A DNA stretch of 40,815 nucleotides from an uncultured Oscillospiraceae bacterium (GCA_947625845.1 CANQQB010000014.1:1-40815); one strand, 5' to 3'; positions 22,615 through 31,087 are shown, numbered from the stretch's first letter. Made by a program: numbers and translations. The notes: generated by a model from the letters alone, not told the origin.

Positions 22615-24087
22615 GTGGACAGCATCTATGAGGATATTGCCCGCAGGACGGACGGCGACATCTATCTTGGCGTCGTCGGGCCGGTGCGGACAGGGAAATC
22701 GACCTTTATCAAGCGGTTCATGGAGACCCAGGTCATCCCCAACATCGACAATATGTACCGAAAGGAACGGGCCCGTGACGAGCTGCCCCAGTCCGGTTCC
22801 GGCAGGACCGTCATGACCGCCGAACCGAAATTCGTCCCGGAGGAGGCCGCCGAGATCGCCTTCGGGGACGAGACAAAGGCATCCGTGCGGCTCATCGACT
22901 GCGTGGGCTATATGGTGCCGGGGGTAGAGGGCCTTTACGAGGACGGGGTGGAGCGCATGGTCACCACGCCCTGGTACGACCATGAGATCCCCATGACCCA
23001 GGCGGCGGAGGAGGGTACCCGGAAGGTCATCGCCGAGCACTCCACCATTGGCCTGGTGGTCACCACCGACGGCAGCTTCGGGGAGATACCGCGGGAGAAC
23101 TATTTGCAGGCGGAGGAACGGGTGATACGGGAGCTTTTGGACATCGGCAAGCCCTTCGCCGTCGTCATCAACTCCGCCGAGCCGGAGGGCAACGCGGCCA
23201 CGGCTCTGGCGTCGGAGCTCTCCGAGCGGTATCGGGTGCCCTGCATGCCGCTCAACTGCCAGGAGATGGGCGAGGCGGACATCCACGCGGTGATGAAGGC
23301 GGTGCTGTACCAGTTTCCCCTGGGAGAGCTGAGCCTGTGGCTGCCGGCGTGGGCGGAGGCTTTGCCGGAGGACAGCGAGCTCAAGAGGACCCTCTATGAC
23401 ATGCTTCTGGCGGCGGGGAAGCAGATGAACGCCTTGCAGGACGCCTATACCGGCGTGCAATCCCTGACGACCAGCGAGCTTATAAGCTCTGCCCGTATCA
23501 CCGCCGCGCAGGCCGGCTGCGGCACGGCCACCGCCGTGATCGAGCTGGAACAGTCTCTCTATTATAAGACCATCAGCGACCAGTCCGGCTTCGAGATACA
23601 CGACGACGGGGACCTGATGGAGCTGCTGCGGTCCTTAAAAAGCGTCAAGACCGAGTACGACCACGTCCACGAGGCCTTGCAGCAGGCCCGCGAGACGGGC
23701 TATGGCATCATCATGCCCAGTCCCGAGGAAATGGAGCTGCAGGAGCCGCAGATCGTGAGCAAGGGCGGACGGTACAGCGTACGCCTGAAGGCCAGCGCAC
23801 CCGCCATCCATCTTTTCCGCACCCAGGTGGAGACGGAGGTCTCCCCGGCGGTGGGCGGGGAAAAGGCGTCGGAGCAGATCGTGAGCTTCCTGCTCCAGGG
23901 CTTCGACGGGGACATCAACCGGATATGGGAGTCCAATATCTTCGGCAAGTCCCTGTATGACATCGCGGAGGAAGGGCTGACCGGCAAGCTCCAGCGCATG
24001 CCTCCCAACATCCGCAAGCGCCTGCAGGGCACCATCCAGCGGCTGGTGAACGACGGCGGGTACAGCCTCATCTGCATCATCATATAA
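22615..24087 (+). CDS. spoIVA: Stage IV sporulation protein A (spore coat morphogenetic ATPase)
   Basis: SpoIVA hydrolyses ATP to polymerise on the forespore outer membrane and forms the platform for coat assembly. The 490-residue protein has Walker A GPVRTGKST (residues 22-30), the conserved DELPQS(G)SGRTVMTAEPKF, a switch-like VRLIDCVGYMVPG, and the C-terminal segment ending GGYSLICIII. I choose the GTG at 22615: GGAGGG lies 7 nt upstream and the resulting start (MDSIYEDIARRT) aligns with known SpoIVA starts. The TTG at 22600 has no ribosome site. It is 63 nt after the Nif3-like gene, and a strong terminator follows. Confidence 0.96.
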   Translation: MDSIYEDIARRTDGDIYLGVVGPVRTGKSTFIKRFMETQVIPNIDNMYRKERARDELPQSGSGRTVMTAEPKFVPEEAAEIAFGDETKASVRLIDCVGYMVPGVEGLYEDGVERMVTTPWYDHEIPMTQAAEEGTRKVIAEHSTIGLVVTTDGSFGEIPRENYLQAEERVIRELLDIGKPFAVVINSAEPEGNAATALASELSERYRVPCMPLNCQEMGEADIHAVMKAVLYQFPLGELSLWLPAWAEALPEDSELKRTLYDMLLAAGKQMNALQDAYTGVQSLTTSELISSARITAAQAGCGTATAVIELEQSLYYKTISDQSGFEIHDDGDLMELLRSLKSVKTEYDHVHEALQQARETGYGIIMPSPEEMELQEPQIVSKGGRYSVRLKASAPAIHLFRTQVETEVSPAVGGEKASEQIVSFLLQGFDGDINRIWESNIFGKSLYDIAEEGLTGKLQRMPPNIRKRLQGTIQRLVNDGGYSLICIII

Positions 24088-24113
24088 GACCTTGCGTCAA
24101 CGGACGCTCTGGG

Positions 24114-24152
24114 GGTATAATGGCACGGGAAACGCCATTATACCTCTTTTTT
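24114..24152 (+). terminator. Intrinsic terminator after spoIVA
   Basis: GGTATAATGGC (24114-24124) pairs perfectly with GCCATTATACC (24134-24144) around a 9-nt loop and is followed by TCTTTTTT. It separates spoIVA from cwlD. Confidence 0.88.
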
Positions 24153-24161
24153 CCATCTGCC

Positions 24162-24190
24162 GCATACGTGCCTGGTCCGCCGCATAGATT
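24162..24190 (+). promoter_or_regulatory. Possible sigma-E-type promoter of cwlD
   Basis: GCATACG (24162-24168), a 14-nt spacer and CATAGATT (24183-24190) match the sigma-E pattern at about 5/7 and 6/8 positions with correct spacing. It lies between the spoIVA terminator and cwlD, which is a mother-cell gene in Bacillus. The predicted start falls at the edge of the ribosome site, leaving a very short leader. Confidence 0.35.
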
Positions 24191-24207
24191 GCACCGAGGT
24201 GGTGCAG

Positions 24208-24936
24208 ATGGGGAAGGGGCCGAGGCACAACAGGCCGGTATTTATATTTAAATGGTGGTACCCGCTGGCGGCGGCGGTGCTGCTGGCGCTGGCGGCGCTG
24301 GTGCAGCAGTCCGCGTCGCTGCATACCGATGCTCCCGCGCTGCCGCCGGTGCTGGTCATCGACGCGGGCCACGGGGGCGCCGACGGGGGCGCGTCCGCCG
24401 CGGACGGGACACTGGAGAGCGACATCAACCTGGACATTGCCCTGCGGCTGGAGGCGCTGGCCCGGTTCTGGGGCGTGGAAACGGTCATGACCCGCACGGG
24501 TCCGGACATCGCGTACCCGTCGGACGCTGATTCTATCGCGGCGAAAAAAATAGCGGACCAGCACGCACGGGTGGGACTTGTGAACAACACGGCCGGGGCC
24601 GTGCTGCTGAGCATCCACCAGAACAACTATCCCGCCGCCTCGCCAAACGGTATCCAGGTGTTTTACGGTCCCGCCGCCGGCAGCAACGCGCTGGCGGAGC
24701 TGGCCCAGAACAATCTGACGGCGCTGCTGTGCCCGGATAACCGGCGGGTGGCATCCAAGGCGGACAAGGGCGTGTATCTGATGAAAAACGCCAAATGCAC
24801 CGCCGTGCTGGTGGAGTGCGGTTTTTTGTCCAACCCCGGCGATCTGGCAAAGCTTCAGGACGGCGGCTACCGGGAGAAGCTGGCGGCCGTGCTGTTGGGG
24901 AGCTATCTGCAATACATACAAGGAGCGGTCACATGA
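24208..24936 (+). CDS. cwlD: N-acetylmuramoyl-L-alanine amidase CwlD (spore cortex)
   Basis: CwlD removes peptide side chains from cortex peptidoglycan as the first step of muramic-delta-lactam formation, needed for germination. The 242-residue protein has a short basic start, one membrane segment (about residues 14-36, WWYPLAAAVLLALAALV) and an Amidase_3 domain. Zinc and catalytic residues appear in VIDAGHGGADGG (His and nearby), ESDINLDIA (Glu), LLSIHQNNY (His) and VLVECGFLSNP (Glu). I prefer ATG 24208, with GAGGTGG just upstream, over GTG 24199. Its stop overlaps the radA start (ATGA). Confidence 0.87.
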   Translation: MGKGPRHNRPVFIFKWWYPLAAAVLLALAALVQQSASLHTDAPALPPVLVIDAGHGGADGGASAADGTLESDINLDIALRLEALARFWGVETVMTRTGPDIAYPSDADSIAAKKIADQHARVGLVNNTAGAVLLSIHQNNYPAASPNGIQVFYGPAAGSNALAELAQNNLTALLCPDNRRVASKADKGVYLMKNAKCTAVLVECGFLSNPGDLAKLQDGGYREKLAAVLLGSYLQYIQGAVT

Positions 24937-26282
24937 AAGAGAAAACGGTATTTTTCTGCTCCGCCTGCGGGTATGAGACCTCCCGCTGGCAGGGTCAGTG
25001 CCCAAGCTGCCGGGCCTGGAACACCCTGACGGAGGCTCCCGCGGCGCCAAAGGCGGCGGAAAAGGTCCGGCCTCTGCGCCGGGCGCTGCCCAAGAAACTG
25101 GCGGAGTTGGACGACCGGGACGAACTGCGCTTTTCCACCGGCATCGCGGAGCTGGACCGGGTGCTGGGCGGCGGCGCGGTGCGCGGCTCCATCGTCCTGT
25201 TCGGCGGCGCGCCGGGCATCGGAAAATCCACCATGCTCCTGCAGGCCTGCGGCAGCATCGACAGCGGCGAGAGCATTTTATACGTCACCGGCGAGGAAAG
25301 CGAACACCAGCTCAAAATGCGGGCCCAGCGCCTGGGCGTGGACCAGGCGGATCTGCATGTGCTGGCCGGCACCGACATCAACGACGTGATCGCAGCCATC
25401 GAGGACCTGACGCCGGACGTGGTCATCATCGACTCCATCCAGACCGTGTATGACCCCGGCCAGAGCACCGCACCCGGCAGCGTGGGCCAGGTGAAACAGT
25501 GCGCTATGGAGATCATGCAGCTGGCCAAGACCAGCGGCTTTACCGCCTTCGTGGTGGGCCACGTGAACAAGGAGGGAGCCATCGCGGGGCCAAAGGTGCT
25601 GGAGCACATGGTGGACTGCGTGCTGTATTTCGAGGGCGACGGTTCCCTCAGCTACCGCATTTTGCGGGCGGAGAAGAACCGTTTCGGCTCCACCAACGAG
25701 ATCGGCGTGTTTGAGATGCGCCGGGAGGGTCTGCGGGAGGTGCCGAATCCCTCCGAGGTCATGCTGGCCGGCCGGCCTACGGGCGTGCCCGGTACCTGCG
25801 TGGCATGCGTGATGGAGGGCAGCCGTCCCATTCTGGCGGAGGTCCAGGCGCTTGTCACGCCTACCGGCTTTTCCTCCGCGCGGCGGACCTCCAACGGCTT
25901 TGACTATAACCGCCTGTACCTGCTGCTGGCGGTGCTGGAAAAGCGGGGCGGCATGAACGTGAACGCCTGCGACGCCTATATGAACGTGGTTGGCGGCCTG
26001 ACGCTGGACGAGCCCGCCGCCGACCTGGCCGCGTGTCTGGCCATCGCGTCCAGCTTCCGGGACACGCCGCTGCCGGACAAGCTGGCCGCCGTGGGGGAGG
26101 TGGGTCTGACCGGGGAGATACGCTCTGTCCAGGCATTGGACCAGCGCCTTTCCGAGATCGCCCGCCTGGGCTTTACCCAGTGCGTGATACCCGCGCGGGT
26201 CCGTGGGGAGATGAAAACACCCAAGGGCCTTGAGCTCATCCGCGTGCGGACGCTGCGGGAGGCCGTGGAGAAGACGCTGTGA
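24933..26282 (+). CDS. radA: DNA repair protein RadA
   Basis: RadA is a RecA-like, DnaB-type branch-migration helicase in homologous recombination. The 449-residue protein has an N-terminal C4 zinc finger (CSACGYETSRWQGQCPSC, residues 8-25). The RecA core carries Walker A GGAPGIGKSTM (near 93), Walker B VVIIDSIQTV and the family hallmark KNRFGSTNEIG (near 250). A Lon-protease-like C-terminal domain (about 290-449) follows. An AGGAG site precedes ATG 24933 inside the cwlD end. The GTGA overlap at 26279 couples it to the next gene. Confidence 0.97.
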   Translation: MKEKTVFFCSACGYETSRWQGQCPSCRAWNTLTEAPAAPKAAEKVRPLRRALPKKLAELDDRDELRFSTGIAELDRVLGGGAVRGSIVLFGGAPGIGKSTMLLQACGSIDSGESILYVTGEESEHQLKMRAQRLGVDQADLHVLAGTDINDVIAAIEDLTPDVVIIDSIQTVYDPGQSTAPGSVGQVKQCAMEIMQLAKTSGFTAFVVGHVNKEGAIAGPKVLEHMVDCVLYFEGDGSLSYRILRAEKNRFGSTNEIGVFEMRREGLREVPNPSEVMLAGRPTGVPGTCVACVMEGSRPILAEVQALVTPTGFSSARRTSNGFDYNRLYLLLAVLEKRGGMNVNACDAYMNVVGGLTLDEPAADLAACLAIASSFRDTPLPDKLAAVGEVGLTGEIRSVQALDQRLSEIARLGFTQCVIPARVRGEMKTPKGLELIRVRTLREAVEKTL

Positions 26283-26968
26283 CGGTCCTGATAGGGGAGA
26301 GATACTGGCCGAAACTGGCGCAAAGCCTTGCGGCGCAAGGGATAGACGCCATTTGGCTGCCCGATAACGCCGCGCTGGACAAAAGACTTTCCAGCCACGC
26401 GGACCTGAGCGTTTTCGTCTGCGGCAACAACGCTGTCGTGGCGAGAGCACTGGTCGCCTCCAACTTTGTGAAGTATTTAACGAACAGGGGATACATCGTC
26501 GCGCCATCCGCTGAACAGGGCGCGGACTATCCCCGTGACGCGGGCCTGTGCGTGTGTTGGACAGGCAGGTATACGATTTATAATGAAGCGACGGCGGACC
26601 CGGCTGTGCTGGACATCATCTGCGGCGTGCCGGTGCACGTGTCCCAGGGTTATACAAAATGCGCCGCGCTGGTCGTGGACGACCATTCCATCGTCACGGC
26701 GGACGCCGGCGTCTCCAGAGCCGCGAAAAGTGCCGGGATGGACGTGCTGGAGATAACGCCGGGACATATCGCGCTGGACGGATTTGAATACGGCTTCATC
26801 GGCGGCGCGTCGTTTATAATAAGTGATAACACGGTCGCGTTCACCGGAACGCTGGACGGGCATCCGGACAAAGACCGCATACTTGACTTTCTGGCTCAGC
26901 ACGGCAAAAAGCCGGTTTTCCTCACGGATGAGGCCATATTTGATATCGGCGGGGCTATATCGGTTTAG
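26279..26968 (+). CDS. DUF6873 family protein (GME-fold-like), function unknown
   Basis: This 229-residue protein has no signal peptide or membrane segment. Alternating short beta and helical stretches, with repeated small-residue turns such as VFVCGNNAVVARAL, ALVVDDHSIVTADAGVSRAAKSAG and a C-terminal GFIGGASFIISDNTVAFTGTLDGHPD (each continuing across loops), recall the DUF6873 family. That family is grouped with guanidino-modifying (GME) folds. I do not see the complete Cys/His/Glu catalytic set of active arginine deiminases, so activity is uncertain. The GTG start overlaps the radA TGA (GTGA), implying coupled translation. Confidence 0.65.
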   Translation: MTVLIGERYWPKLAQSLAAQGIDAIWLPDNAALDKRLSSHADLSVFVCGNNAVVARALVASNFVKYLTNRGYIVAPSAEQGADYPRDAGLCVCWTGRYTIYNEATADPAVLDIICGVPVHVSQGYTKCAALVVDDHSIVTADAGVSRAAKSAGMDVLEITPGHIALDGFEYGFIGGASFIISDNTVAFTGTLDGHPDKDRILDFLAQHGKKPVFLTDEAIFDIGGAISV

Positions 26969-26979
26969 CCCTCCCCCAA

Positions 26980-27007
26980 ATTCGGCATAATATTAATTAT
27001 GCCGAAT
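26980..27007. repeat. 28-bp dif-like inverted repeat (11-6-11) beside the Xer gene
   Basis: ATTCGGCATAA (26980-26990) and its exact reverse complement (26997-27007) flank a 6-bp AT centre (TATTAA). The layout and the inner ATAA/TTATG halves resemble bacterial dif sites. The symmetry extends one base pair outward on each side (26979 and 27008). An alternative reading is a terminator for radA-DUF6873, but the downstream T-run is poor. Confidence 0.45.
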
Positions 27008-27026
27008 TATTTGTGTATTTTGCCAC

Positions 27027-27055
27027 TTTACAAGGGTTTCCTCCTCTGCTATTAT
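27027..27055 (+). promoter_or_regulatory. Sigma-A-type promoter of the recombinase gene
   Basis: TTTACA (27027-27032), 17 nt, and TATTAT (27050-27055) give 5/6 matches at each box. The predicted start near 27062 lies only a few bases before the CGGAGG ribosome site at 27066-27071. Confidence 0.6.
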
Positions 27056-27079
27056 TAACATAATTCGGAGGATGTGCCT

Positions 27080-28060
27080 ATGAGCTATCGGGACGAGGCC
27101 CCCCAGGTGCTGCGGGAATTTTTAGTGTACCACGACACCATCAAAGGCCAATCGAAAAAAACTGTGGATTCATATTTTATGGATCTGCGCACATTCACGC
27201 GGTATCTTTATATAGCGCGGAATCTGGTCCCACGGGATACGCCGCTGGAAGACGTGGACATCCGCAACGCGGACCTGGACTTTTACGGCAAGGTGACGCT
27301 GGCGGAGGTCTACGACTTTCTGGCGTATCTGTCCCGCGACCGGGAGTTGAACGCCGCCAGCCGCGCGAGAATGATCACAAGTTTGAAGGGCTTTTACAGG
27401 TACCTGACCGTCAAGACGAAACAGCTCACCGTGGACCCGGTCCAGGACCTGGACACGCCTAAGCTGCAAAAGTCCCTCCCCCACTACCTGACCCTGGAGG
27501 AAAGCCAGCGGCTGTTGAACGCCGTGGACGGGAAAAACAAGGAGCGGGACTATTGCATCCTGTGCCTGTTTCTCAACTGCGGGCTGCGTATCTCGGAGAT
27601 GGTGGGCCTGGACCTGACGGACATCCGGCAGGACAGTCTGCTGATACACGGCAAGGGCAATAAGCAGCGGGTGGTCTATCTGAACGACGCCTGCGTGGAA
27701 GCTCTGAACGCCTGGCTGGCCGTCAGAAAAGATATCGCCACCACGGACAAAAAGGCCGTGTTCCTGTCCTCCCGGCGCAAGCGCATCAGCGTGGACGCCG
27801 TGCAGGTGATGGTCCACAAGACGCTGCTGCGTGCCGGTCTGGACGCCAGCCACATCTCCCCCCACAAGCTGCGGCACACCGCCGCCACGCTGATGCTGCA
27901 AAACGGCGTGGACGTGCGCACGCTCCAGGAACTTTTGGGTCACGAGAGCCTGAACACCACCCAGATCTATACCCATATCGCCAACGCGGAGCTGAAAAAG
28001 GCCGCCGCCGCCAATCCCCTGGCCCGGTTCGAGCCGACTAACGTCGATCCGGAGGACTGA
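27080..28060 (+). CDS. Tyrosine recombinase, XerC/XerD type
   Basis: Xer recombinases resolve chromosome dimers at dif. The 326-residue protein has an N-terminal SAM-like core-binding domain (residues ~8-112) and the catalytic domain with all signature residues: Arg170 (NCGLRISE), Lys192 (GKGNKQR), His262 and Arg265 (PHKLRHTAAT), His288 (LLGHESLNTTQ) and Tyr297 (QIYTH). I chose ATG 27080, 8 nt after CGGAGG; GTG 27074 is too close to it. It is somewhat longer than XerC/XerD (about 295-300), mainly in the first 75 residues. Whether it is the main chromosomal Xer cannot be decided here. Confidence 0.88.
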   Translation: MSYRDEAPQVLREFLVYHDTIKGQSKKTVDSYFMDLRTFTRYLYIARNLVPRDTPLEDVDIRNADLDFYGKVTLAEVYDFLAYLSRDRELNAASRARMITSLKGFYRYLTVKTKQLTVDPVQDLDTPKLQKSLPHYLTLEESQRLLNAVDGKNKERDYCILCLFLNCGLRISEMVGLDLTDIRQDSLLIHGKGNKQRVVYLNDACVEALNAWLAVRKDIATTDKKAVFLSSRRKRISVDAVQVMVHKTLLRAGLDASHISPHKLRHTAATLMLQNGVDVRTLQELLGHESLNTTQIYTHIANAELKKAAAANPLARFEPTNVDPED

Positions 28061-28066
28061 CCGACC

Positions 28067-29464
28067 ATGGTATTCTCCAGCATTCTGTTCATGTTCATAT
28101 ACCTGCCCGTCGTGCTGGCGGTGTATTATATCGTCCCTGCCCGGTGGCGGAACCTGTGGCTGTTCGCGGTGAACCTGGTGTTTTACGGCTGGGGCGAGCC
28201 GGTGTACATTCTGCTGATGGTCTTTTCCATATGCCTCAACTACGTCAGCGGCCTTCTCATCGGTCAATTCCTGCCGGACCGGCGGCCAAGGGCAAAACTG
28301 GTGCTCGTCGTCAACACGGTCCTCAACCTGGGGATGCTGTTTTTCTTCAAGTACTTCGATCTGGTGGCGGAAACGCTCAGCGCCATCCCCGGCGTGGAGA
28401 TACCAACCCTGGAACTGACGCTGCCCATCGGCATCTCGTTTTACACCTTCCAGACCATGAGCTACCCCATCGACGTGTACCGGGGCGACGGGCACGTGCA
28501 GAAGAATTTCATCAAATTCGGCACCTTCGTGGCCCTGTTCCCCCAATTGATCGCGGGACCTATCGTCCGGTATAAGGACATCGCCGAGCAATTGGACCGG
28601 CGGCATGAGAGCGTGGACAAGTTTGCCCAGGGTGTGCAGCGGTTCATCGTGGGACTGGGCAAAAAGGTGCTCATTGCCAACAATGTAGGCATGCTCTGGG
28701 ACGTGTACGCCAACGCCGCTCCCGGCGAGCTCACCTTCGTGGGAAGCTGGCTGGCCGCTGTCGCCTTCTCCCTGCAAATCTACTTCGATTTCTCCGGCTA
28801 TTCCGATATGGCCATCGGCCTGGGCAGGATGCTGGGCTTCGAGTTTTTGGAGAACTTCAACTATCCTTATATCTCCCGCACGGTCACGGAGTTCTGGCGG
28901 CGCTGGCACATCAGCCTGGGCACCTGGTTCAGGGACTATGTATATATCCCCCTGGGGGGCAACCGCAAGGGACTTTCCCGCCAGCTATGCAATATCCTGA
29001 TCGTCTGGGCGCTGACAGGGCTATGGCACGGAGCGAGCTGGACGTTCCTGTTCTGGGGGCTTTACTACGCCTTCTTCCTGATATTGGAGAAGCTTTTCCT
29101 GCTCAAATGGCTGGACAGGCATCATGCCGTCGGACACGTATACACGCTCCTGGTCGCCATCTCCGGCTGGGTGATCTTCCAGCAGGCCAGCATGGACCAG
29201 ACGCTGGTGTTCTTCAAGGCCATGTACGGCTTCGGCGCGGCGGGCTTCTGCACGGGCAAAGACCTCTATTATCTGGCCGGGTTCGGCGTGATGCTGCTGG
29301 CGGCCTGTTTTGCCAGCCTCCCGGTGGGAAAGACGCTGTTCGGCCGCCTGCCGGAAAAATGCCGGGCTGTGGCCGTGCCGGTGCTGGTGGCGCTGGTGCT
29401 GATAGCCGCCACCGCCTATATGGTGGACTCCACCTACAACCCCTTCCTCTACTTCCGGTTCTGA
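28067..29464 (+). CDS. MBOAT family membrane O-acyltransferase (AlgI/DltB-like)
   Basis: MBOAT proteins of the AlgI type pass acetyl or acyl groups across the membrane to modify extracellular polysaccharides. The 465-residue protein has around ten membrane segments, PIGISFYTFQTMSYPIDVYRG near residue 125 (broken by a loop) and the catalytic His321 in TGLWHGASWTF. It begins 6 nt after the recombinase stop, with GGAGGA upstream, and the DHHW gene follows after 9 nt. The AlgI plus DHHW/AlgX-like pair is a known layout for O-acetylation; the target polymer is not in the window. Confidence 0.92.
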   Translation: MVFSSILFMFIYLPVVLAVYYIVPARWRNLWLFAVNLVFYGWGEPVYILLMVFSICLNYVSGLLIGQFLPDRRPRAKLVLVVNTVLNLGMLFFFKYFDLVAETLSAIPGVEIPTLELTLPIGISFYTFQTMSYPIDVYRGDGHVQKNFIKFGTFVALFPQLIAGPIVRYKDIAEQLDRRHESVDKFAQGVQRFIVGLGKKVLIANNVGMLWDVYANAAPGELTFVGSWLAAVAFSLQIYFDFSGYSDMAIGLGRMLGFEFLENFNYPYISRTVTEFWRRWHISLGTWFRDYVYIPLGGNRKGLSRQLCNILIVWALTGLWHGASWTFLFWGLYYAFFLILEKLFLLKWLDRHHAVGHVYTLLVAISGWVIFQQASMDQTLVFFKAMYGFGAAGFCTGKDLYYLAGFGVMLLAACFASLPVGKTLFGRLPEKCRAVAVPVLVALVLIAATAYMVDSTYNPFLYFRF

Positions 29465-29473
29465 GGTGCGCCT

Positions 29474-30607
29474 ATGAACAGAAAAGCCAACGTCGTCATC
29501 ATCGCGGTCTTCGCGCTCTTTCTTGGGGCATTTGCCCTGCTCCAGCCCATAATGCCGGACGTGGAATTTTCCCAGCAGGAAAACAAATACCTGCAAATGC
29601 TGCCCAGGTTCTCCCTGGACGCGCTGACGGACGGGGATTTCACCGAGGACTTCGAGCGCTATACCACCGACCAGTTCCCCTTCCGGGACGCCTGGGTGGC
29701 ACTGAAGGCACGGTGCGAGCTGCTCACCGGTAAGAAGGAGAACAACGGCGTCTACTATTGCGAGGGAGGCGTGCTCATTCCCGACTTTGACATGCCCGCG
29801 AAGGAGACCGTGGACAGGAACGTCAGTTATCTGAACGCGCTGGTAGATGGTATCGACATCCCGGTCTACTTTGGTCTGATCCCCGGCGCGGGCGAGGTGC
29901 AAGCCTCCCTCCTGCCGAAAAACGCCCCTGTTGGCAGCCAGCAGACCGTCATCGACTGGGCCTATGGCGCCAGCCGTGCTACCAACATCGACGTGCAATC
30001 CGCTCTTGGTGCGCACAAGGACGAGTATATCTTCTACCGCACGGACCACCACTGGACGAGCCTGGGCGCGTTCTACGGCTACGGGGCCCTGTGCCAGGCG
30101 CTGGACCTGCCTGCCCCCTCCCTGGCCTCCTACGACCGCCAGACGGTCTCCGAGGACTTTTACGGTACGTCCTACTCCTCCTCCGGCTTTGCCTGGGTGC
30201 GGCCGGACGCCATCGAGACCTTCGTCCCGGATGACGGCGCTGTCACGGTGTTCAACTGCGAAAAGGACCCGCCTACCCAGGGGCCGCTGTACGACACGTC
30301 GTTTCTGAACGTGAAGGACAAGTATTCCATGTTTCTGGGCGGCAACTGTGCTCTGCGCAGCATCGAGACGGGCCATGACGGACCCTCCATCCTGCTCATC
30401 CGAGACTCCTATTCGGACAGCCTGGCCCCCTTCCTGCTGGAGAATTTCTCCCGTGTCGATTTGATGGACCTGCGCTATTATCGGGGCTCCCCGGCGCGGT
30501 ACGCCGAGGAAAACGGTTTTGACGGCATACTGGTGCTGTACAGCGTCAGCACATTTGCCACGGACAGAAATCTCTATATGCTGGCACCGGAAATGGAGGG
30601 TTTTTAA
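29474..30607 (+). CDS. DHHW family protein (AlgX/AlgJ-like, extracytoplasmic)
   Basis: This 377-residue protein has one N-terminal membrane anchor (about residues 7-27) and a large outer domain. The family motif DHHW is at residues 191-194 within YRTDHHWTSLGA, and a serine motif RDSYSDSLAPFL near residue 310 may supply the SGNH-type nucleophile. Such proteins act with an MBOAT partner, taking the acyl group on the outer face and placing it on a wall polymer or exopolysaccharide. It lies directly behind the MBOAT gene. dut follows after a single base, which is odd given its different role. Confidence 0.88.
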   Translation: MNRKANVVIIAVFALFLGAFALLQPIMPDVEFSQQENKYLQMLPRFSLDALTDGDFTEDFERYTTDQFPFRDAWVALKARCELLTGKKENNGVYYCEGGVLIPDFDMPAKETVDRNVSYLNALVDGIDIPVYFGLIPGAGEVQASLLPKNAPVGSQQTVIDWAYGASRATNIDVQSALGAHKDEYIFYRTDHHWTSLGAFYGYGALCQALDLPAPSLASYDRQTVSEDFYGTSYSSSGFAWVRPDAIETFVPDDGAVTVFNCEKDPPTQGPLYDTSFLNVKDKYSMFLGGNCALRSIETGHDGPSILLIRDSYSDSLAPFLLENFSRVDLMDLRYYRGSPARYAEENGFDGILVLYSVSTFATDRNLYMLAPEMEGF

Positions 30608-30608
30608 G

Positions 30609-31019
30609 ATGAAAGTAACGCTTGATCCCGGCGCGTATATGCCCACGCGTGCCCATGCCACCGACGCGGGGCTGGACCTCTATGCCCGCGAGACCGTGAC
30701 CATCCCGGCGCGGGGCCATGCCACGGTGGAAACGGGCGTGCACGTGGCCATCCCGGAGGGATATGTGGGCATGCTCAAGAGCAAGAGCGGCCTGAACGTG
30801 AAGAAAAACATTCTGGGCGAGGGCGTCATCGACGCGGGATACACCGGCCCCATCGTGGTCAAGCTCTACAACCAGGGTGACGAGGACGTGACCATCCAGG
30901 CGGGCATGAAGCTCATTCAGTTGGTGATCCTCCCCATCCTGACGCCGGAGTTGGAACTGGCGGATTCCCTGGACGACACCGAGCGCGGCGCGAGCGGCTT
31001 CGGCAGCACCGGGGCGTAG
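30609..31019 (+). CDS. dut: dUTP diphosphatase
   Basis: Dut hydrolyses dUTP to dUMP and PPi, keeping uracil out of DNA and feeding dTMP synthesis. The 136-residue trimeric-type enzyme shows the five conserved motifs: HATDAGLDLYA, MLKSKSGLN, GEGVIDAGYTG, KLIQLVILP and the C-terminal GASGFGSTG that closes over the nucleotide. I start at ATG 30609, one base after the DHHW stop. Upstream GGAGGGTTTTTAAG offers a ribosome site inside that gene. A terminator follows directly. Confidence 0.95.
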   Translation: MKVTLDPGAYMPTRAHATDAGLDLYARETVTIPARGHATVETGVHVAIPEGYVGMLKSKSGLNVKKNILGEGVIDAGYTGPIVVKLYNQGDEDVTIQAGMKLIQLVILPILTPELELADSLDDTERGASGFGSTGA

Positions 31020-31030
31020 TGAATGACATA

Positions 31031-31076
31031 AATAATGGGGCTGCTGCGATCATGCAGCAGCCCCTTATTATATTTT
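31031..31076. terminator. Intrinsic terminator between dut and convergent lipoprotein gene
   Basis: GGGGCTGCTGC (31037-31047) pairs perfectly with GCAGCAGCCCC (31054-31064) around GATCAT. The flanking AATAA and TTATT can extend the stem past a bulged T. TATATTTT follows on the plus strand; on the minus strand ATTATTTATGTCATT follows, a weaker tract for the convergent unit. Confidence 0.85.
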
Positions 31077-31087
31077 AAGCTGTCGGT

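Noticed and set aside
21766-23601. 611-codon minus-strand open frame opposite the Nif3-like gene and spoIVA
   Set aside because: Same shadow effect; no ribosome site or family resemblance, and it crosses two real plus-strand genes and their spacer.
27074-27079. GTG at 27074 as the start of the recombinase
   Set aside because: It lies only 2 nt from the CGGAGG ribosome site; ATG 27080 has proper spacing.
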